DNA of 64,000 nt from contig NC_080672.1 in assembly GCF_030247195.1 (NCBI RefSeq), positions 11,532,001 to 11,596,000 of the forward strand. Direction: 5' to 3'. How positions within the stretch are numbered: the stretch's first letter is position 1; every line of letters begins with the position of its first letter. The notes beneath the pieces are model-generated. The model was not told the DNA's origin. It did not search any database and saw only the letters and a list, made by a program, of their open reading frames with translations. The DNA comes from Topomyia yanbarensis. Taxonomy: Eukaryota; Arthropoda; Insecta; Diptera; Culicidae. Both the position numbers and the translations under genes were made by a program. This document shows positions 9,061-23,369 of this stretch, in pieces.

Positions 9061-11640
9061 GAGCAATTTTTTGCATAAGAAAGGTAATACAACCCTCAGA
9101 TGTATGGAATTATCGCGAAGGACGCGAGCGTTTGTACGTTTGGGGTGGGAAAGACTGTGAGTGTGTATGAGAGAATATTTAATTGTGTTAGTATGAAGCT
9201 AATTTAGGATATGGTAATAAAAGCACACACCGAATAACAAAAAAGATGCAAAGAGAATAAGGTGTGGTAAGGGTTTCAGCGTAAAAAAACACTTTTTCGA
9301 TTTTTTTTCTAGAAATTTGGGTGAAGCGAATTGATCTTTTGTACACTGTAATTATAATTAAAATAATTTTAATAACATTCTGTAATTTTTCTATGCAAAA
9401 ATATCGACAAGAACGTCTCTGGAAAAACACAATTTACGATTTAAAAAACTACTTAAACTGTGCATACACATTTTATGTAAAAAGTTTCTAACCCCTGCGT
9501 TGAGTTTTCGAGATAATTTTTCAATTAGGGGTTTGTTACTCATAAAATTGTAGTTTTTTTGTTGTGAAAAATTGCTGCTTTTATGAGAATTTATCTCCGA
9601 GAATTAGGAATTTTTAACTAAAATATGTATGCAAAGTACATACAAAATACATAGATAAAGAAGTCTAGTCTACACATACACAGCCAATACATGTAGGGAT
9701 CCTGGAAAATTACAGACGTTCGTCCACATTTTTCCTTATCATTATTAATGTTTGTGATACATATTGAAAATACATAAATAAAGAAGTACAACAAAATCAG
9801 ACCAATTAAGTAGAAGAGAAGAACACATGTAACGTGCAATCAAACTACTTCAACTCCTCTAAATGCCAGCAAATGATATTTATAATTCATTAACAACAAT
9901 TGCATTCTGTTAGAATTTCATATGCTATGCTGACCGGGAATGAATGATTCACGTGCGTAACTTAATTTATCCAATCCGATCTTTCCAAATGAATAGAATT
10001 CATGGTTTGTTTTTTTTTTGTGTATGAGATACATTTGGATCATTTATACGCATAATTCTTTATACCGTCCAAAACGTGTGACAAATGCCTTAGATTCCGT
10101 TGAAAAAAGCATACTGATTCAGTTTAAAACGAAAAAGTTATGAGCAATTTTCTGAGAACATGTTCTGTATGTTTCCGGTTGTGGGCCATCTAGGAAAATT
10201 CCCTCAAAATGCAAAAGTATAAAAGGAGAACTAATATAGATTCGCAGTGGACACATGTGAAATTACTGTTACGCGCTTATAGGTGTTAGAGCCGATGATT
10301 TCATTTCATTTAATTCATACAGAAGATGTGAAAATTTTCGGAAGCTTAATTTTTTTCTGTTATTTTTATTTAATTTTATCCTTACGTTTATTCGCCTCTG
10401 TATCGGATTAGAGAAATCTCTAACCTTAATTGGAGGATTGTGAATTGAGCCCAGATGAGCTGCAAACTAGCTTATCTTAAGATATGCTGCTGGGCAAAGT
10501 TTAAAAAAGCTAGACAAATTCCCTCCATCAGAAATGGCGGCTGGCCAACAACCGGGCACACTCATCTATGTATTTGTTATTAATAAATTATATCTAACAA
10601 ATGTTGAAATCAAAGTAATAAGAAGTCTCTTTAATGCTTTCTAGTGGATTATTTTGTGCAAGTCAGTACGGTGTCTAGTAATCCAAAGAAAATTAGTTTA
10701 CGGAAATAATATTCCAACGTGCAGTCTTTGGTACCATACTATAAGCCACGGATCGTAGCTAAGTATGTGACTACGGATTAGGCCATGATGATAACAGCAA
10801 AAGCTGCAGCCAGCACCATAAAATCTATAGCCGGCACCATCAGCGAGCAAGTGACAGCAATAAAACGGTGAATTTACTCTCAGGTTTTTGATGATACAGT
10901 ACCGTACTAATCAATTTCGAACTTTCTCATCCAGAAAAGATGCTTTTCGACTGATCCACACTCATTACGGATAGATCAATGCGTAAACTCATATTCCACA
11001 GTAAAGAAGATATGCCCAGATTTAGGAACGGTATGTTTATTTGAAAGCGTCAATAGCCCAAAAAGATTAGTAATCTTGATGGATCCGTTAGGTTACTGAA
11101 TGGTTGAAAAGGCTTTTATTCGACATTAATGTTTCATTTATTCCAAATTCAAAAATCCTAGAAATGGAATATTAAGAAATCACAATAATTTGGACAAAAA
11201 TTAAATCTTATTTGATTTGCTTGAGGTGAAATTCTTCTGCAGCATTTCAATTTATTATTAATCACACACGATATCTAAAAAAGTAACAAGTATTTATATT
11301 CCCTTTTCGTGGTGTATAGTTCTGCACAATCATTAAGAGGATCCGCAAAATACCCGTATAACCATCCTATATTTTTTTGCATACGTTCAAGGTTAACTAA
11401 TTTCTGAATGCAATAATTGAAATTGTAAATATTTTCCAAACTAAATCTATCTACCAGAATTTTGCACCATAAACTGAGTCTCTTTCGTGATGTGGACAAA
11501 CTTTATACATTTCTGCCTTTGATTTTTAATCCACCAGTTCCCAGTACGAAAATAACTAAAAATAACGTCCACCCACTATTATACTGTCTACCTCTTGAGA
11601 AGTTAATCCTTTATTAGCTAGAATAAACCCCACGCATCGT
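9061..11640. other. AT-rich non-coding stretch
   Basis: No gene, RNA gene or recognisable transposon was found. Around 9600-9840 a short phrase AAATACAT-ATAAAGAAGT occurs twice about 120 bp apart. All open frames here are short and biased by A/T runs. Confidence 0.5.
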
Positions 11641-12577
11641 TTTTAAATTCTGTCAACCTACAACTTGACGCGAAATCAAAATCCTCCAAATCTGACCAAG
11701 ATCCAAGTAGTCATCGACTCTAATCAACAGAACTCTTGCTTCAAAATCCCACCGTTCTATCGCCGTTTTGATCAAAACAAGAACAGAGCCATCAAAGCAA
11801 GCGAGCAGCGTAATTTGTTTTGTTCTGGCAATTCCTTCCCATTCACTCATTCACCTACTGTGTTTGCCAGTGTGTGTTTGTATGTCAAAATCAGGCAAAC
11901 CAGAAATTCTGAACATATATTTTTATGCAAATTTGCGCCTGACCGATGGTAAGCGATACACGACGATACGTACGAACGTTTCGCAGCAAAGCGCCAAGAT
12001 CGCCTGGAAAAATGCGATGATCAACACCATTATTGTTTCACCCTCTTTCACCATATTTTTTCGTTCAGTTTCTCTTTTTCGTTCAGTAGTTCATGTCGTT
12101 ATGAATTTATGCTCCCCCCCTCTGTTGTTGTGTTGTATCGTGTTGATATCGTAAGTCCCGCACTCTCTGTGCTCGCTCCATGTTTTTCTTTTCTCAGGTC
12201 ATAAACCTCTGATCAACCTCACCATTTTTTTTTCTTTTTCATTCCTTCTCCTTTCTGTGTGCTGTTCAAAAGCGGGCATACCACCAGCAGCAATATTGAA
12301 GAACGTTGACTTTTGTGTGATGTTCTTCGATAAACCTTCCCGGCCACCCCTCGGCCTGCCTGATGATGGTGACTGGTTGTGTCCTGGGGGGTTCATGGGT
12401 ATCGATGGTGACGCATTCATGTGTGATCGTGGTGTGGGGGGGGGCGGTAGTGGAAAATCGAGTAGGCAGCTGCTTGCAGGCTAAACACTCCACACGCAAC
12501 ACACACATATACTGGCACGGATGCGGGAATCTTTCGTTCGTCTTTGACAATCAGTTTTGGAAGAGTAGGCTTTTCCT

Positions 12578-12598
12578 GGCAGGCAGGCAGGCAGGCAG
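12578..12598. repeat. (GGCA)n microsatellite
   Basis: About five tandem GGCA/GCAG units inside the GC-richer island. Confidence 0.85.
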
Positions 12599-12990
12599 CG
12601 CTACCCAGCAGAACAAGATCAACTCGAACAAGAACGCTCGTTCTCGGTTTGCTTGGATTGGAAGTTTCTCTTTCCACGGTTCATGCGCGATCGTATGTGT
12701 TTTTTTAACGACGTTGTTTTGATGTAGCTTGCGTTCTGAAGAAAAGTGAGGCACTATGGGCAGAACGAGAATTTTTGCATTCTGTTTCTATATGTCATAA
12801 TTTTGGAAAACGTCAGTTAAATTTTTGATGCAATCGAAGGCATGCATTGAAAACTCAATCAATTCAAATTGTGATTTAAAGACAATAATAACAATTTCAC
12901 CACGACTTGAAACAAGTTGCGACAAAAAAAAAACTATTTCGAATCCCAACAAAAAGTGAAATTCCCAACAACTTTCACCCGCTGTGCTCG

Positions 12991-13020
12991 GGCTGGTTGG
13001 TTGGTTGGTTGGTTGGTTGC
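12991..13020. repeat. (TTGG)n microsatellite
   Basis: Six or so TTGG units. A related imperfect run (GGTTGGTTGCTTGCTTGG) recurs near 13170-13200. Confidence 0.85.
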
Positions 13021-14350
13021 TTGGCTGACTGACTGGCTACGAGCACGCAGCAATGTAAACGAACTCTAGCAAGTCAATCGAGCCAGTTCAGGGTCATCGC
13101 GTTGTTTGTAGGAGGAAGCTCACAACCATATCGGCGAAAGGCTAGCATAGCTCATTACAGCAAGGTTGACCGGTTGGTTGGTTGCTTGCTTGGTTGGTTT
13201 GGTGATGGAAATGAAAGATTGCTTCCCACCGTCCAGTATTTACGTCTCTAGAAGCCGACCGGTGGAGCCATCTGATGGAAAGTAGCTTCAGTGGGTAACC
13301 GATATCCAGGGGAAATGCCCAATGGACATGCGCGAAATGGAGACAGGGCTGCCAGGACGGAAATAAACCTTTTTCGCCATTGTAGATACGAGCTGCATCC
13401 CTGCATCGTAGCAAGCGAGAGTCCATTCAACTTCACCTTCAACGGTTAGAATCAGCCCGGGTAGGCGGTGGAGGGGTGGTAAGAGTGTTACGAATGAACT
13501 TTCAATGTTGTATGACGCTCTCTTTGCCCCAACGGCATAGAGCGCCATTATGTATTCGTCCAGTGAGACAGTGTGCCATGGTTTGTTCCCTGCTGGCAGT
13601 GAACCCGGCATGCAAACGTATTCCAAACGGCCTGCTACGATGTTACCAACAAACAAACCATGCCTGAGCTATTCACTGTGAGCGAATATCTTGAAGAAAA
13701 CTAATGGAAAATGAAAGCCGAAAGTGCTCGCGTTGTTTCGACGTTTCGTTTCGTTCGTATCCAAGCCTTTACCTTCATTATCATTATTATTGATGCATTT
13801 TAATGCTTATTTATTCGTACATAAATTTGGAAGAAAGTTCAGCCCCGGCGACGACCACCGGCCGCTGGCTGCGATGAGACGGTGTTTTAATTTGCGCACT
13901 TTCATACGAAGAAAAGTGAAGTTTTCAGTTTTACTTTATTTATATAGACTTGTACATACACCGCAAACATACACACAAACAGGCAGGTTGCTATATTTTG
14001 TTTTTCTTATTTTTTTCCTTCTTACTGCTTACCGACCCGGTACGAATGTTGTTAGGAGGAAAAACCTCGACTGAATTTTGCCGTTTGGGCTGGCTTGGGC
14101 TTAGATATATACAAAATTCAGCGAAACGAAAAACGAAACCTGATGGTAAATATTGACACTTTGGACACGAAAACCACCGGCCTACTACGATTGGGCCTGT
14201 TTCCACACCGGGGGTCCGGTAATGACATTGTACCGGCCAAGGCCACCAGAGGTGAAAGGTGTTTGCGGGCTGACCCTTCTTCTTACATTTTAATTTCGTG
14301 TTTGTTTGATAAAGGGTAAACGAACGGGTCACAAATTTGACGGTGTCGTG

Positions 14351-14570
14351 GAGACATAATATTTAGGTTTGTTAATTTTTTCCTACTCTTTTCGGGGGAA
14401 AAAAGATGGAGGACGGGTTCAAATTGAGACATAATATTTAGGTCTTACAATTTTTTCTACCCTTTTAGAAGATGAAAAAAGATAGCGGACGACCAAGAAC
14501 AAAAAAGATAGCGGACAACGAGACATAATATTTAAATTTCGACAATTTTTACTAGATTTTTTAGTAGAAA
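14351..14570. repeat. Three-unit imperfect tandem repeat
   Basis: GAGACATAATATTTA starts at 14351, 14426 and 14520, each followed by a related A/T tract (AATTTTT-CTA--CTTTT). Unit spacing is 75 and 94 bp. The longer second unit contains an internal duplication of AAAAAAGATAGCGGA. No coding potential. Confidence 0.8.
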
Positions 14571-15224
14571 AACGATAACGGTTCAGCTAAAATAACTGTT
14601 TTTAGCGGAACGTAGAAGGTTGTAGCTACGCTGAAAAAAATGCTGCTAATTTATTTTGGAGAAAGCGCATTGCAAAATATTTAAAATGTTTGTGGTAGTC
14701 AAAATTATGATGACAGTTATTTTGTCATCTGTGGCAATGAAGTATGCCTTCTCATGAACGACAAAACCTATTTCAAGATAGATTTCACGCAAATTCCTGA
14801 AATTGTAGTTTGTTTTTACCGCTGAATTTGCCGGAAACTAATGATCTGGCAAGGAATTTGCAGCCAAGCTTTTCATCACAAACAATACGTTGGAAAGATT
14901 TTGTAAATTTATGTCTCCTAACCCTGACATATACGAACAGAAAAAATGACATAGTTTTTCGATTGATTGTAATTTTACTACAGTACTTCACAATTTCAAA
15001 TCTCTCATAGCATATTTATGTGGTACTGGTATTTCATTAACTACAAAAAGAAAGCCTAAATCATTTCAAAAAAGTTCTCCAAATCTTAGGAACGGCTTTT
15101 CCCACAAGCTCGAGAAATGTCGTACTAAGTTCAAGAATATCTGTAAGCTTTAATTCCTAAAGTTTATTGATATTTTTTTGGAAATAAGTTAATACTGCTA
15201 ACATCTTGAAAATTTGAAATTTTC

Positions 15225-15570
15225 GAAACAGAAGACGCCGATTATGAAAATGTGGCATTGTGTTGGGCATTTTCGGGAAAGGGTTGATGAGTAGATGACG
15301 AAAATCGATGCATGACGCCATTTTAATATTGGTTAAAGTCATCTATAATTGCTGCAATAGGGGTATTGTTAAAACTGGTTTGATGAGTGATTGAAGGAGG
15401 GCGATTACCAACGCCTATGTTCAAATTTGGGAGAAAAGATTTTGATTGTGCAAAACTCTCTATAACACCAACAATATGAATATTTTTCAAACAAGCTAAG
15501 TATCGATGTCATTCGAAAAATCAAAATATCGATTCTCGACAGAATTACTTACAAACTTAAAAACCGAAAA
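15225..15570 (+). repeat. Dispersed repeat, copy A
   Basis: About 345 bp related to 22195-22545. Shared phrases include GTAGATGACGA, GACGCCATT, AGGGGTATT, GATTGA followed by AGGGNGATT, and CAATATGAATATTTT. No frame and no clear inverted ends. Probably a small non-autonomous element. Confidence 0.65.
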
Positions 15571-16859
15571 CAATGAATGCTCTGCCAATTTCATATACTA
15601 CCTTACATTGGCATACCAGGAGAAATTCGATGCAAACAAAAATTCATATTAAATTTGATCGGAAGAATCGTTTGGATACCTATTTTGCTTGCCATCCCTG
15701 CTTCACTTTTTATATAATAGCTCATATTCATATTACACTCGTGGCATAACTTTTTTTTTTAAATCATGACTTTCAGTAAAAAATTAAAACACACATGATA
15801 CTTCCTAGGGTAATGCTCTTATTTTCGCTCTGTTTCTACCATCATCTCATTTACAGCAGTTGGTTAGAGTAGCATCTGCCAGTTTTGTTCAACGCATTGT
15901 CTTAAATAGCAGTGCGCTTATTAGCGGAATTCGATTCGAGTTTTAGTTGTGCTCAAACGAAAGTATTTTACCATTCTCAGGCCGTTTTACATTTCTTACA
16001 AATGATTTTTCATGATCAATGTGACTAAAAAATAAAATGCAAAAAATTTAAACTTATATTTAATGAATTTTCATGCTTGAACAGCAGTTTATATGTTCAG
16101 GGACACTTTCAATGGACACTTGCTTTTCCAAGAATTTAAATATATATTCTGATAGTTTGAACCATTTCTTTTTCATAGTACTGGTTTGTTCAGGACTCAT
16201 TAAGCTATATCTCCGGATAGAGAATTCCAAACGAAGCAATTCGCAAGCTATAAGGATAACTGGAAAGAAACAGTAATTCAGGGGTAATTCAGACCCCGTA
16301 TTCGTGTAATCGCTATTCCAAAACATTAATTTTGACAGCTGAATCAAATTCTTTGGTTTTTTTAGAAAGGAGGTACAACAAAAATCACTATTATGGTAAA
16401 ATTGTGATTAAAGCAACAAATAAAAGTAAAAAAAAAATAACAGGTAAGTGGATTGGAAAGATAGAGGCTCCTATTATATAGAATGATTTTTGTTTGAGTG
16501 AAAGCACAAATATTATAAGATGCTCACCACATTTGTGCAAAATAAGCGTACGGCGCTATTCGGACACCCTACTCCATCAACCACCGTTAAGCGGCCTGCG
16601 GTTACGTACACGATTACACACGCAACAGCGAAGAAAAGACAAGGATCGAAAAACAAAGAGTTTTACAAATCGTCGCTTAGTGCTGCCATGAGGTTTCAAA
16701 CTAACAATTAGGACCTTTGAGCGATAAATTCTTTCACATCTATCCACCTAATAGGGCGATTTGTTTAGGTAGGTCCGAATAGCTCCGGTTTCCCTCCCCT
16801 CTTAATTAGCCATTCATCCAAAAAAAATGGGATGTGCACAAACATTTCAGAACGTTTTA

Positions 16860-17490
16860 TTCACTTACTTCGCTTAATTTTTTTATTTCAAACTATGTAC
16901 TCATTTCTTCAGCTTAATTATTCCATGGATTTTCTTCGCTTATTTTATTAATTTTGAATATTGGACTATTTTAAATACATGATCATTTCAATTTATTCAT
17001 TTATTTCATTCAGTATTATTTTTATTCATTTTCTTCATTTTATTGATTCAATCTATTTTAATCATTTCATTAAACGGATTCATTCTGTTTAGTTTATTTA
17101 TTTCAGCCATTCAACTTATGTTCACTTATTTCATTTTATGCATTTTGTTAATTTTTTCCCAGAATGAATTTTATTCAGTTTCTTCTTTTTAATATTCTTA
17201 CTAATTTTTTCATTCATTCATATTAATTATTTCATACAAATTATTAATTATACGATTCATTTTCTTCATTTTATACAATTGGTGCAGTTTTTTTAATTTT
17301 ACTCATTTCATCCATTTCATTCATTTCATTGTCTTATTCGCTTCATTCGTATTATTCATATTATTCATTTTATTTATTTCGTTCGTATTTGGATTTAATT
17401 TACTTTATTCAATTCATCAATTTAATTTATTCCATTTATTTGATGCATTTTAGTATTTTCATTCATTTTATTAATTTTATTAACCTTCTT
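16860..17490. repeat. Degenerate ATTCATTT-type low-complexity tract
   Basis: About 600 bp dominated by short variants of TTCATTT, TTTATTT and ATTATTC. It translates into artificial Ile/Phe/Tyr/Ser-rich peptides. It looks like an eroded short-period satellite. Confidence 0.75.
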
Positions 17491-20400
17491 CCGGTATTAT
17501 CTTGTAAAAACGAATAAGGTGTTAGCGGCACATATTTCGAACTCAGTTGTAAGACACATTTTCAGCCAAATGTATGTGTACTTATATCCAAATTACTAGT
17601 TAGAGTTTGATTTTTCAGTTTCTGGTAAATATTACCGATTCAAAACAGGTTGGCCAGTGGGAATCGGTATCGAATGGGTTCATGTTTGGATTACATAGAT
17701 GTATAAAGAATCGGCGTCATAAACCACAAATATACTGACAGAATACTAATAACAAACACAAACAAAATAAAAATGGACTCTGAAGTTTTTTCCGAAAAAA
17801 TGGGAAAAATTCAAAGTTAGAATATGAAACGAACACTATTGGCCACATAATGACTTTCCGCAAGATCTGTAACATCCGTGGATCTGGTCAATACACAAAT
17901 CTTGTCTTACAGCTCTAAAAAAATAAAATAAAATAGGGTTCATTTCTTTTTAGTATAGTTCATTAAGACTCAATTATTTAAATACAAATACAAGAGAATA
18001 TTGAAACTCGCTCCAAATCTTCTGATTAGGCAGGCGATTTGTAGATGCGCAGAAACGGTTCAACTCCTATTCAGCTCAAATTTATAATAATTTTCAATTT
18101 AAATGTTGATACATTAAAGACTATTTTCAGACAAGTGAGAACAACTAATTATTTATCTGTTTAAGTATTCAGATTTTTCACAAATCCTATTCATTTATGA
18201 AATTGATACTTTATATATCATTAGACAGGCTTATTATTCTAGGCAATTCTTCTACTAGGTCCTTGAAACTATGGTAAAAGACAGACCAGTAATTTTGTTT
18301 GTTGACATGTGAAGGGTGTACAAAAATACTACTGATTTCTCTACAAAGCATAACAATAAGAACTATAGCTGTATTTACATAGATGAAGCAAATATTATAT
18401 TTGAGCACACGAAGCTTACAGGTTTCATTTCGGAATTCATGGATTTTTGGACAATACAAAAGAGATGTTTCAATGAATTAATTTACTAAACTAGCCGAAA
18501 TTTTATCTACTATAGGGCTGTTCACTAATCGAAAGGAAATCCCCTGATTACTGTTATCTTGCAACCAGAGCTTAAAAAATTGACATCCCTGCGTGAAATT
18601 GAAAGAGAACCGAATTTCAATTCTTGCCGCGATGAATGAAATGTTTGGTTCGTTTCCCTCGTCATTCATTCTCCTGACATGGCGCATACGGGTTCGTATA
18701 TGTTCGGCTTCAGAAGCAAACTGAATTATGTTTCTATACTAGCTTATTGAGCGAAAATGCACTAGACATAGATTACGCAGCTCACTAATGCTCGAACTGT
18801 CCACATAATAACAAATGAATGCTTTGGTTGGTGAAGGAATTTATATCTTCTCTGCACTCAAACATTCGATTCTGCATGAAATTTCAGTCAGTTGGAAATT
18901 TGAATGACCGAGGCGTTGAATCTGAAGGTCAGCTTCGATAAGCAGAAATAGTTAACTGATTTTGAAATTTCGAAGCACTGAATGTAACATTGATGACACC
19001 ACTAGAATTACTCGAAACTATAAATATGGGTGAGCTAAATAATTTCAGCATCTTGCACTTGCTTCCGACAAATCAAAGAAAACACATCGCACAAAATTGG
19101 AAGAGATGCATGACTTCTTGACGAAAGCTGTAATGCTTTTTGATTACAGGTTTGTTTTACCAAAATTTAGGAAATAATTTCAATTAACGTTGTTCCACCT
19201 AAGGTTGAATGTTGTGCGGATAACGAAGACGTAATGTGTTTTCGAAAATGCTTTTTTATTCAAACCGAATTCAGAGGATCAGAGCGAAATTCCGAAAGCA
19301 CTCGTTTTGAGTGCATAGAAAGGATAGAAGAGGTGCTCATGAGGCTTCTTAGATTAGCTGATTCTTTTTTCCTCCTCCGTGATTTCTGATCATCTATCAT
19401 TTTAGTCCACAACGAATAAAAAACAGATCGTGAGACTGCTATATACTGAAGACATAAAATTGAAATTATTGGACTAATAGATTCAACCAGTCACAACATT
19501 TTAGTCGCAACAGTGTTGCGAGCTCGCATGAACGGAACGAATTCCTCGCATGAAAGTGAAATTAAGTGCCAATGAAAATGATGATGCGTTAAAATGACGC
19601 GAAAGCAGCTATATCATTCAGTAAATTGATATTTTTTGCCTAGTACGCTTGAATGCGATGTCTAGTATTTATACTAAGAGTACAGGGTGCACAGACCTAA
19701 TACAGTAATTCAAATTGGGTACAATTCAAAAACCTGTCATTTAAATTTAAAATATCGAGTATTACATCTGAGTTTTGTTAAACGGGACAATCACTTGCGA
19801 TGATGCGTTCACTTTCGGAGAGTTTTAGTACTCAGTCGTCTATTAAACTTCTTCCACTATTTTTTAAATAATTCATAAGTGAACTAGGCTCAATGCTTTA
19901 GCCAATCGAAACAGTGGTTCTGTTATCTAGTTATATCTATTCCCAACAATAAAAATAATAAAGAGAGTTTTACTGGTTGTCCAACAGATCTCACGCAAGC
20001 TCTTAACCATTGCACGTAGATACCTGTTTACGAAGCAGGGAAATATTTTTTTCTCGCCAACTGCGTATAGGGGGTCGTTCATATCTATCTCGCTATTGAA
20101 CACTTCCGTTTCATAATCGTGGTTGCTGCCTTTATGTTCGCAAACATGCTTGCTTGTTGCCTTTATGATTGTGAGTTTCCTCAATGATTGTGCTGGCTAT
20201 AGATTTTGAGATATTGACGCAGCTTTTGCCGTTATCAATATTTTCTGAACATGTGCCATTTATTTGGTAATTGTTTGTGTTCAGCGGTAAATAGATTGTA
20301 ATGTGACGTTTTTTCACAGAACTGCAACGTACTAGTTTGTCTTTCATATGTGCAAAAATACTATGTGTAATTGTACTATCGCATTATGGTTTGTACTGCA

Positions 20401-22190
20401 TTTCTCCCATATGTGATATGTATCTGCAAGTAAGCGGTATCCGATCTTGTAACCGAACAAAGATTCTCTCGCCGTTCATTTATATGAAGATCTTAATTAC
20501 AGCAACCATTAAAATTTAATTGCTTTAAATCATTCAAAATCAATGATTTCGCCGGATCCAATTTGTCGAACGCTATGGGCGCAGAATACCTGAGGTGGTA
20601 GAACTCAATAAAGCTGGCTATCGTAAGTATAGCATCTATTTTCACTTTCAGAAAAAGTTCCTCATCACAAATACTCGGTCTTATACGAATCATAACTAAT
20701 CACAGTAGTTGGCCGGCGCACCACTTCTTGCTTCTGCGACTCACTCATCTCGACAGATTACTAGGGCATAGTATAGTAGAAGTTTCCTTTGTTCTTCAGA
20801 CAAGGAACACAATATAAAAGTAACTTAATTTGTCGTTCGCTTCACACCGGCTGGGACAGAAGCATAAACCACACTAAATTTCGTGACCATTGATTTTGGT
20901 TGTTGGAAACAGAAATCTTCTAACTTTATCTCCAACCAAACGAGCTACAAGCTACAGTTGCTGATAATAATGTTTTTGAAATTTATTTTCAAAGCATTTC
21001 GGGAGGCTTTAGCTTTTTTTTAGTGAATGCAAAAAGGTTTTCTTTCGAGACGCCAAAAGATGAAGTCTTTGAATTGAACCGTTTTCAAATGAGATTGCAC
21101 GCAGTTTTGAAAAAAATATGACTTAGACAGAACGTCACCATGGGCGCCATTTTGTTCTTTCGTCTTGAAAAAAATTGTAAATATAAGCTTTTTGAATCCT
21201 GAAGCTGTTTCCTTCTATGTTTTTTTTTTCATTAGCCCACAAAACATCCGAATTTTTTAATGAAAACCTCCATTTGAATGGAAACGTCCCCAAAAACAGG
21301 AAGATGAACGAAAAATAGATGATACCTATATTAATTGCACATTTACAATATGCTAACCTCCTTCATGCCCAACTTTTTTTACGTAAGGTTCTAAAACTAT
21401 TTGTCCCCTGAAACTGGTGAAATCAAGAAATACGAAAACCTATTTTGAACAATTAAGGTGCTTCTATTGCAGTGATAGCTGCTCATGTCATCGATGCTCA
21501 GTACAAGTCAGTTAGAATATTTACAATAGTCCAATTGCATGGAAAAGATAGTCTAAGGCGGTCAAAATTATTAGGTTTCATTAGTTTTCAATAATATTAC
21601 TAAATAACGAAGATTTAACAAAATTTAATATTGTACCATTAACTGAAACTTTCCCTGGCAGCACTGCTCCGATGGAATCGATGCTAATTGCTGTAAGTTC
21701 AGTTGTACAGTTATTACTGATAATGTAATTGTCCCAGGTATTAGTCTTGCTTGCTTTTGTGAGCAAATTTTGGCTAAATAAAGAGTAATCGATGTTTAAA
21801 AAGGTTGTTGTTCATAAACAACATGGTGATGAAGGCGTAAAAAATTATAATGATAGCTGAAAGTACATATGTAAACAAAAGAAGAAATAAAAATCTGTTC
21901 CTTTCGTGCAGCAACCGCCGATTGCTACACATCCAAGCTGGTGTCATCTATTGAATCTCCTAGTGTATTCCTACTCCTGTTTACTAGAAGTTTGAAGTAA
22001 TTCATTTGAAACTATGCATTCCAAGAAGTTTGCAGGAATTTCCAGGTTATTACAGCAACTTCAATGACCTCCTTCCGCACGGTATTGGAAGTGTGGAGAA
22101 CATCTCTGAAGTTCACATCATAATATACTTGAAGTTCGAAGAAACTTTTAGGTATTTATAGCAATTACCTGTGAAGAATAGAATATATAT
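17490..22190. other. Non-coding AT-rich stretch
   Basis: I found no gene, RNA gene or transposase/RT motif on either strand. Open frames are short and show no family signature. Confidence 0.5.
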
Positions 22191-22194
22191 AGAT

Positions 22195-22545
22195 ATAGAA
22201 GATGTCGATAATCAATATGTGGCATAGTGTTGAGTATTTTCGAAACAGGATACACGAGTAGATGACGACGAAATTCGGTGTTTGACGCCATTGTTAGGGT
22301 TTGGTAAAGTCGTCTGCATTAGGGGTATTTTTAGAACGTTTGACGATTGATTGAAAGAGGGTGATTTCCTACTTTTAAATTTGATATAAAGGGTTTTTAT
22401 ACTCTATAACCCCAGCAATATGAATATTTTAAAACAAACTGAATATTAAGCGAAAATCGACGCCATATAAAAATTCAAAATATAAATTCGCGGTAGATTT
22501 TTCGTCGCGAAATTACACCGATTAAAAATTAAGCAATACGAAAAA
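22195..22545 (+). repeat. Dispersed repeat, copy B
   Basis: Direct-orientation relative of 15225-15570, about 7 kb away. Both copies share the order of motifs from ATGTGGCAT through GACGCCATT and AATATGAATATTTT, with small indels. Confidence 0.65.
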
Positions 22546-22974
22546 ACTTTATGTTCAAACTATACGAACAAAGAGAACAAATGAAAGATCTGAGCTGCAC
22601 AATTCCGTACAAAGCGTCACTTTCAAGGGCCATTTTTTAAGCTACCCTAGATTAACAAACAGACAGAATGGTACAACAAACTAAAACTCAGATTAGCATT
22701 GATGGGAAGAACCGTGTTGACATCTTTATGATTGCCTTCCCAGCTTCCCTACGTGTGAGGCTAGGAAAGAAACCCTCTTTCTTTCATTTTTTGTATGGGA
22801 CGCTAAGTAGTAGAATGCATACATGGAAGCAAAACACAACGGAGTGCAGATGTATAACATAAAAGAGACGAGCATTGTTTTGCTTAAAACGTGCAACGAG
22901 CGTTTAACTCTTCTCTTTATTTGCTCTGAAGTGCGCGCCATCCCTTATTTTCGGATGTGTAAAAGTCACGAACA

Positions 22975-23115
22975 TGGGTTATAAAATGGCGTCAGACGTC
23001 GAATTCCGTCATCTACTTGTCAACAGTATTTCAAAATTATTTAAATTGTAGGGTTGTAGAGAAGATGCCATCTTGGATTGTAAAATAGCATTAGGTAACG
23101 ATTCGCCTCATCTAC
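22975..23115 (-). repeat. Dispersed repeat, partial inverted copy C
   Basis: On the minus strand it contains AAGTAGATGACGGAATTCG and TGACGCCATTTTAT, matching the central part of copies A and B. Together with copy B it forms a loose inverted pair about 450 bp apart. Confidence 0.55.
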
Positions 23116-23369
23116 TCGTCAAGGCCGTTCTTAAAATACGCGTATTGATACGATTATAGATCATTTTATCCAACCAGAACACGATATCTTGAATCGAAGC
23201 GACATTTCTGCGGGTACCTAGCTTTCAAAAATTCTGATGTTGATCATATATCTGCTTTGCTCTGATTATATATCTGAGACCCATTACGGTTTCAAGCCTA
23301 AGTGAGCAATTTTAACTAACTTAGTATCCTACACATCTTTCATCATTATTTCATTGCAAGCACGATTTT

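Larger units (their letters stand above)
11640..14340. other. GC-richer island with simple repeats, no recognised gene
   Basis: Base composition rises compared with both flanks. Pyrimidine runs, GT-rich runs, a G9 tract near 12437 and the tetranucleotide repeats at 12580 and 12993 occur here. Such composition is common around insect promoters and 5' exons. Several open frames reach about 120 codons on either strand (for example 13288-13656, minus), but none shows a domain I recognise. It could hold non-coding exons or enhancers of a neighbouring gene; that is inference. Confidence 0.35.

Noticed and set aside
13288..13656. A 122-codon minus-strand open frame as a gene
   Set aside because: No domain or repeat signature, no clear splice context, and overlapping frames of similar length exist on the other strand. 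Length alone is weak evidence in a GC-richer patch.
16520..16711. A 63-codon open frame (MLTTFVQNKR...) as a gene
   Set aside because: Two overlapping frames of equal length and no recognisable domain. It may be an old retroelement scrap, but I cannot support it.
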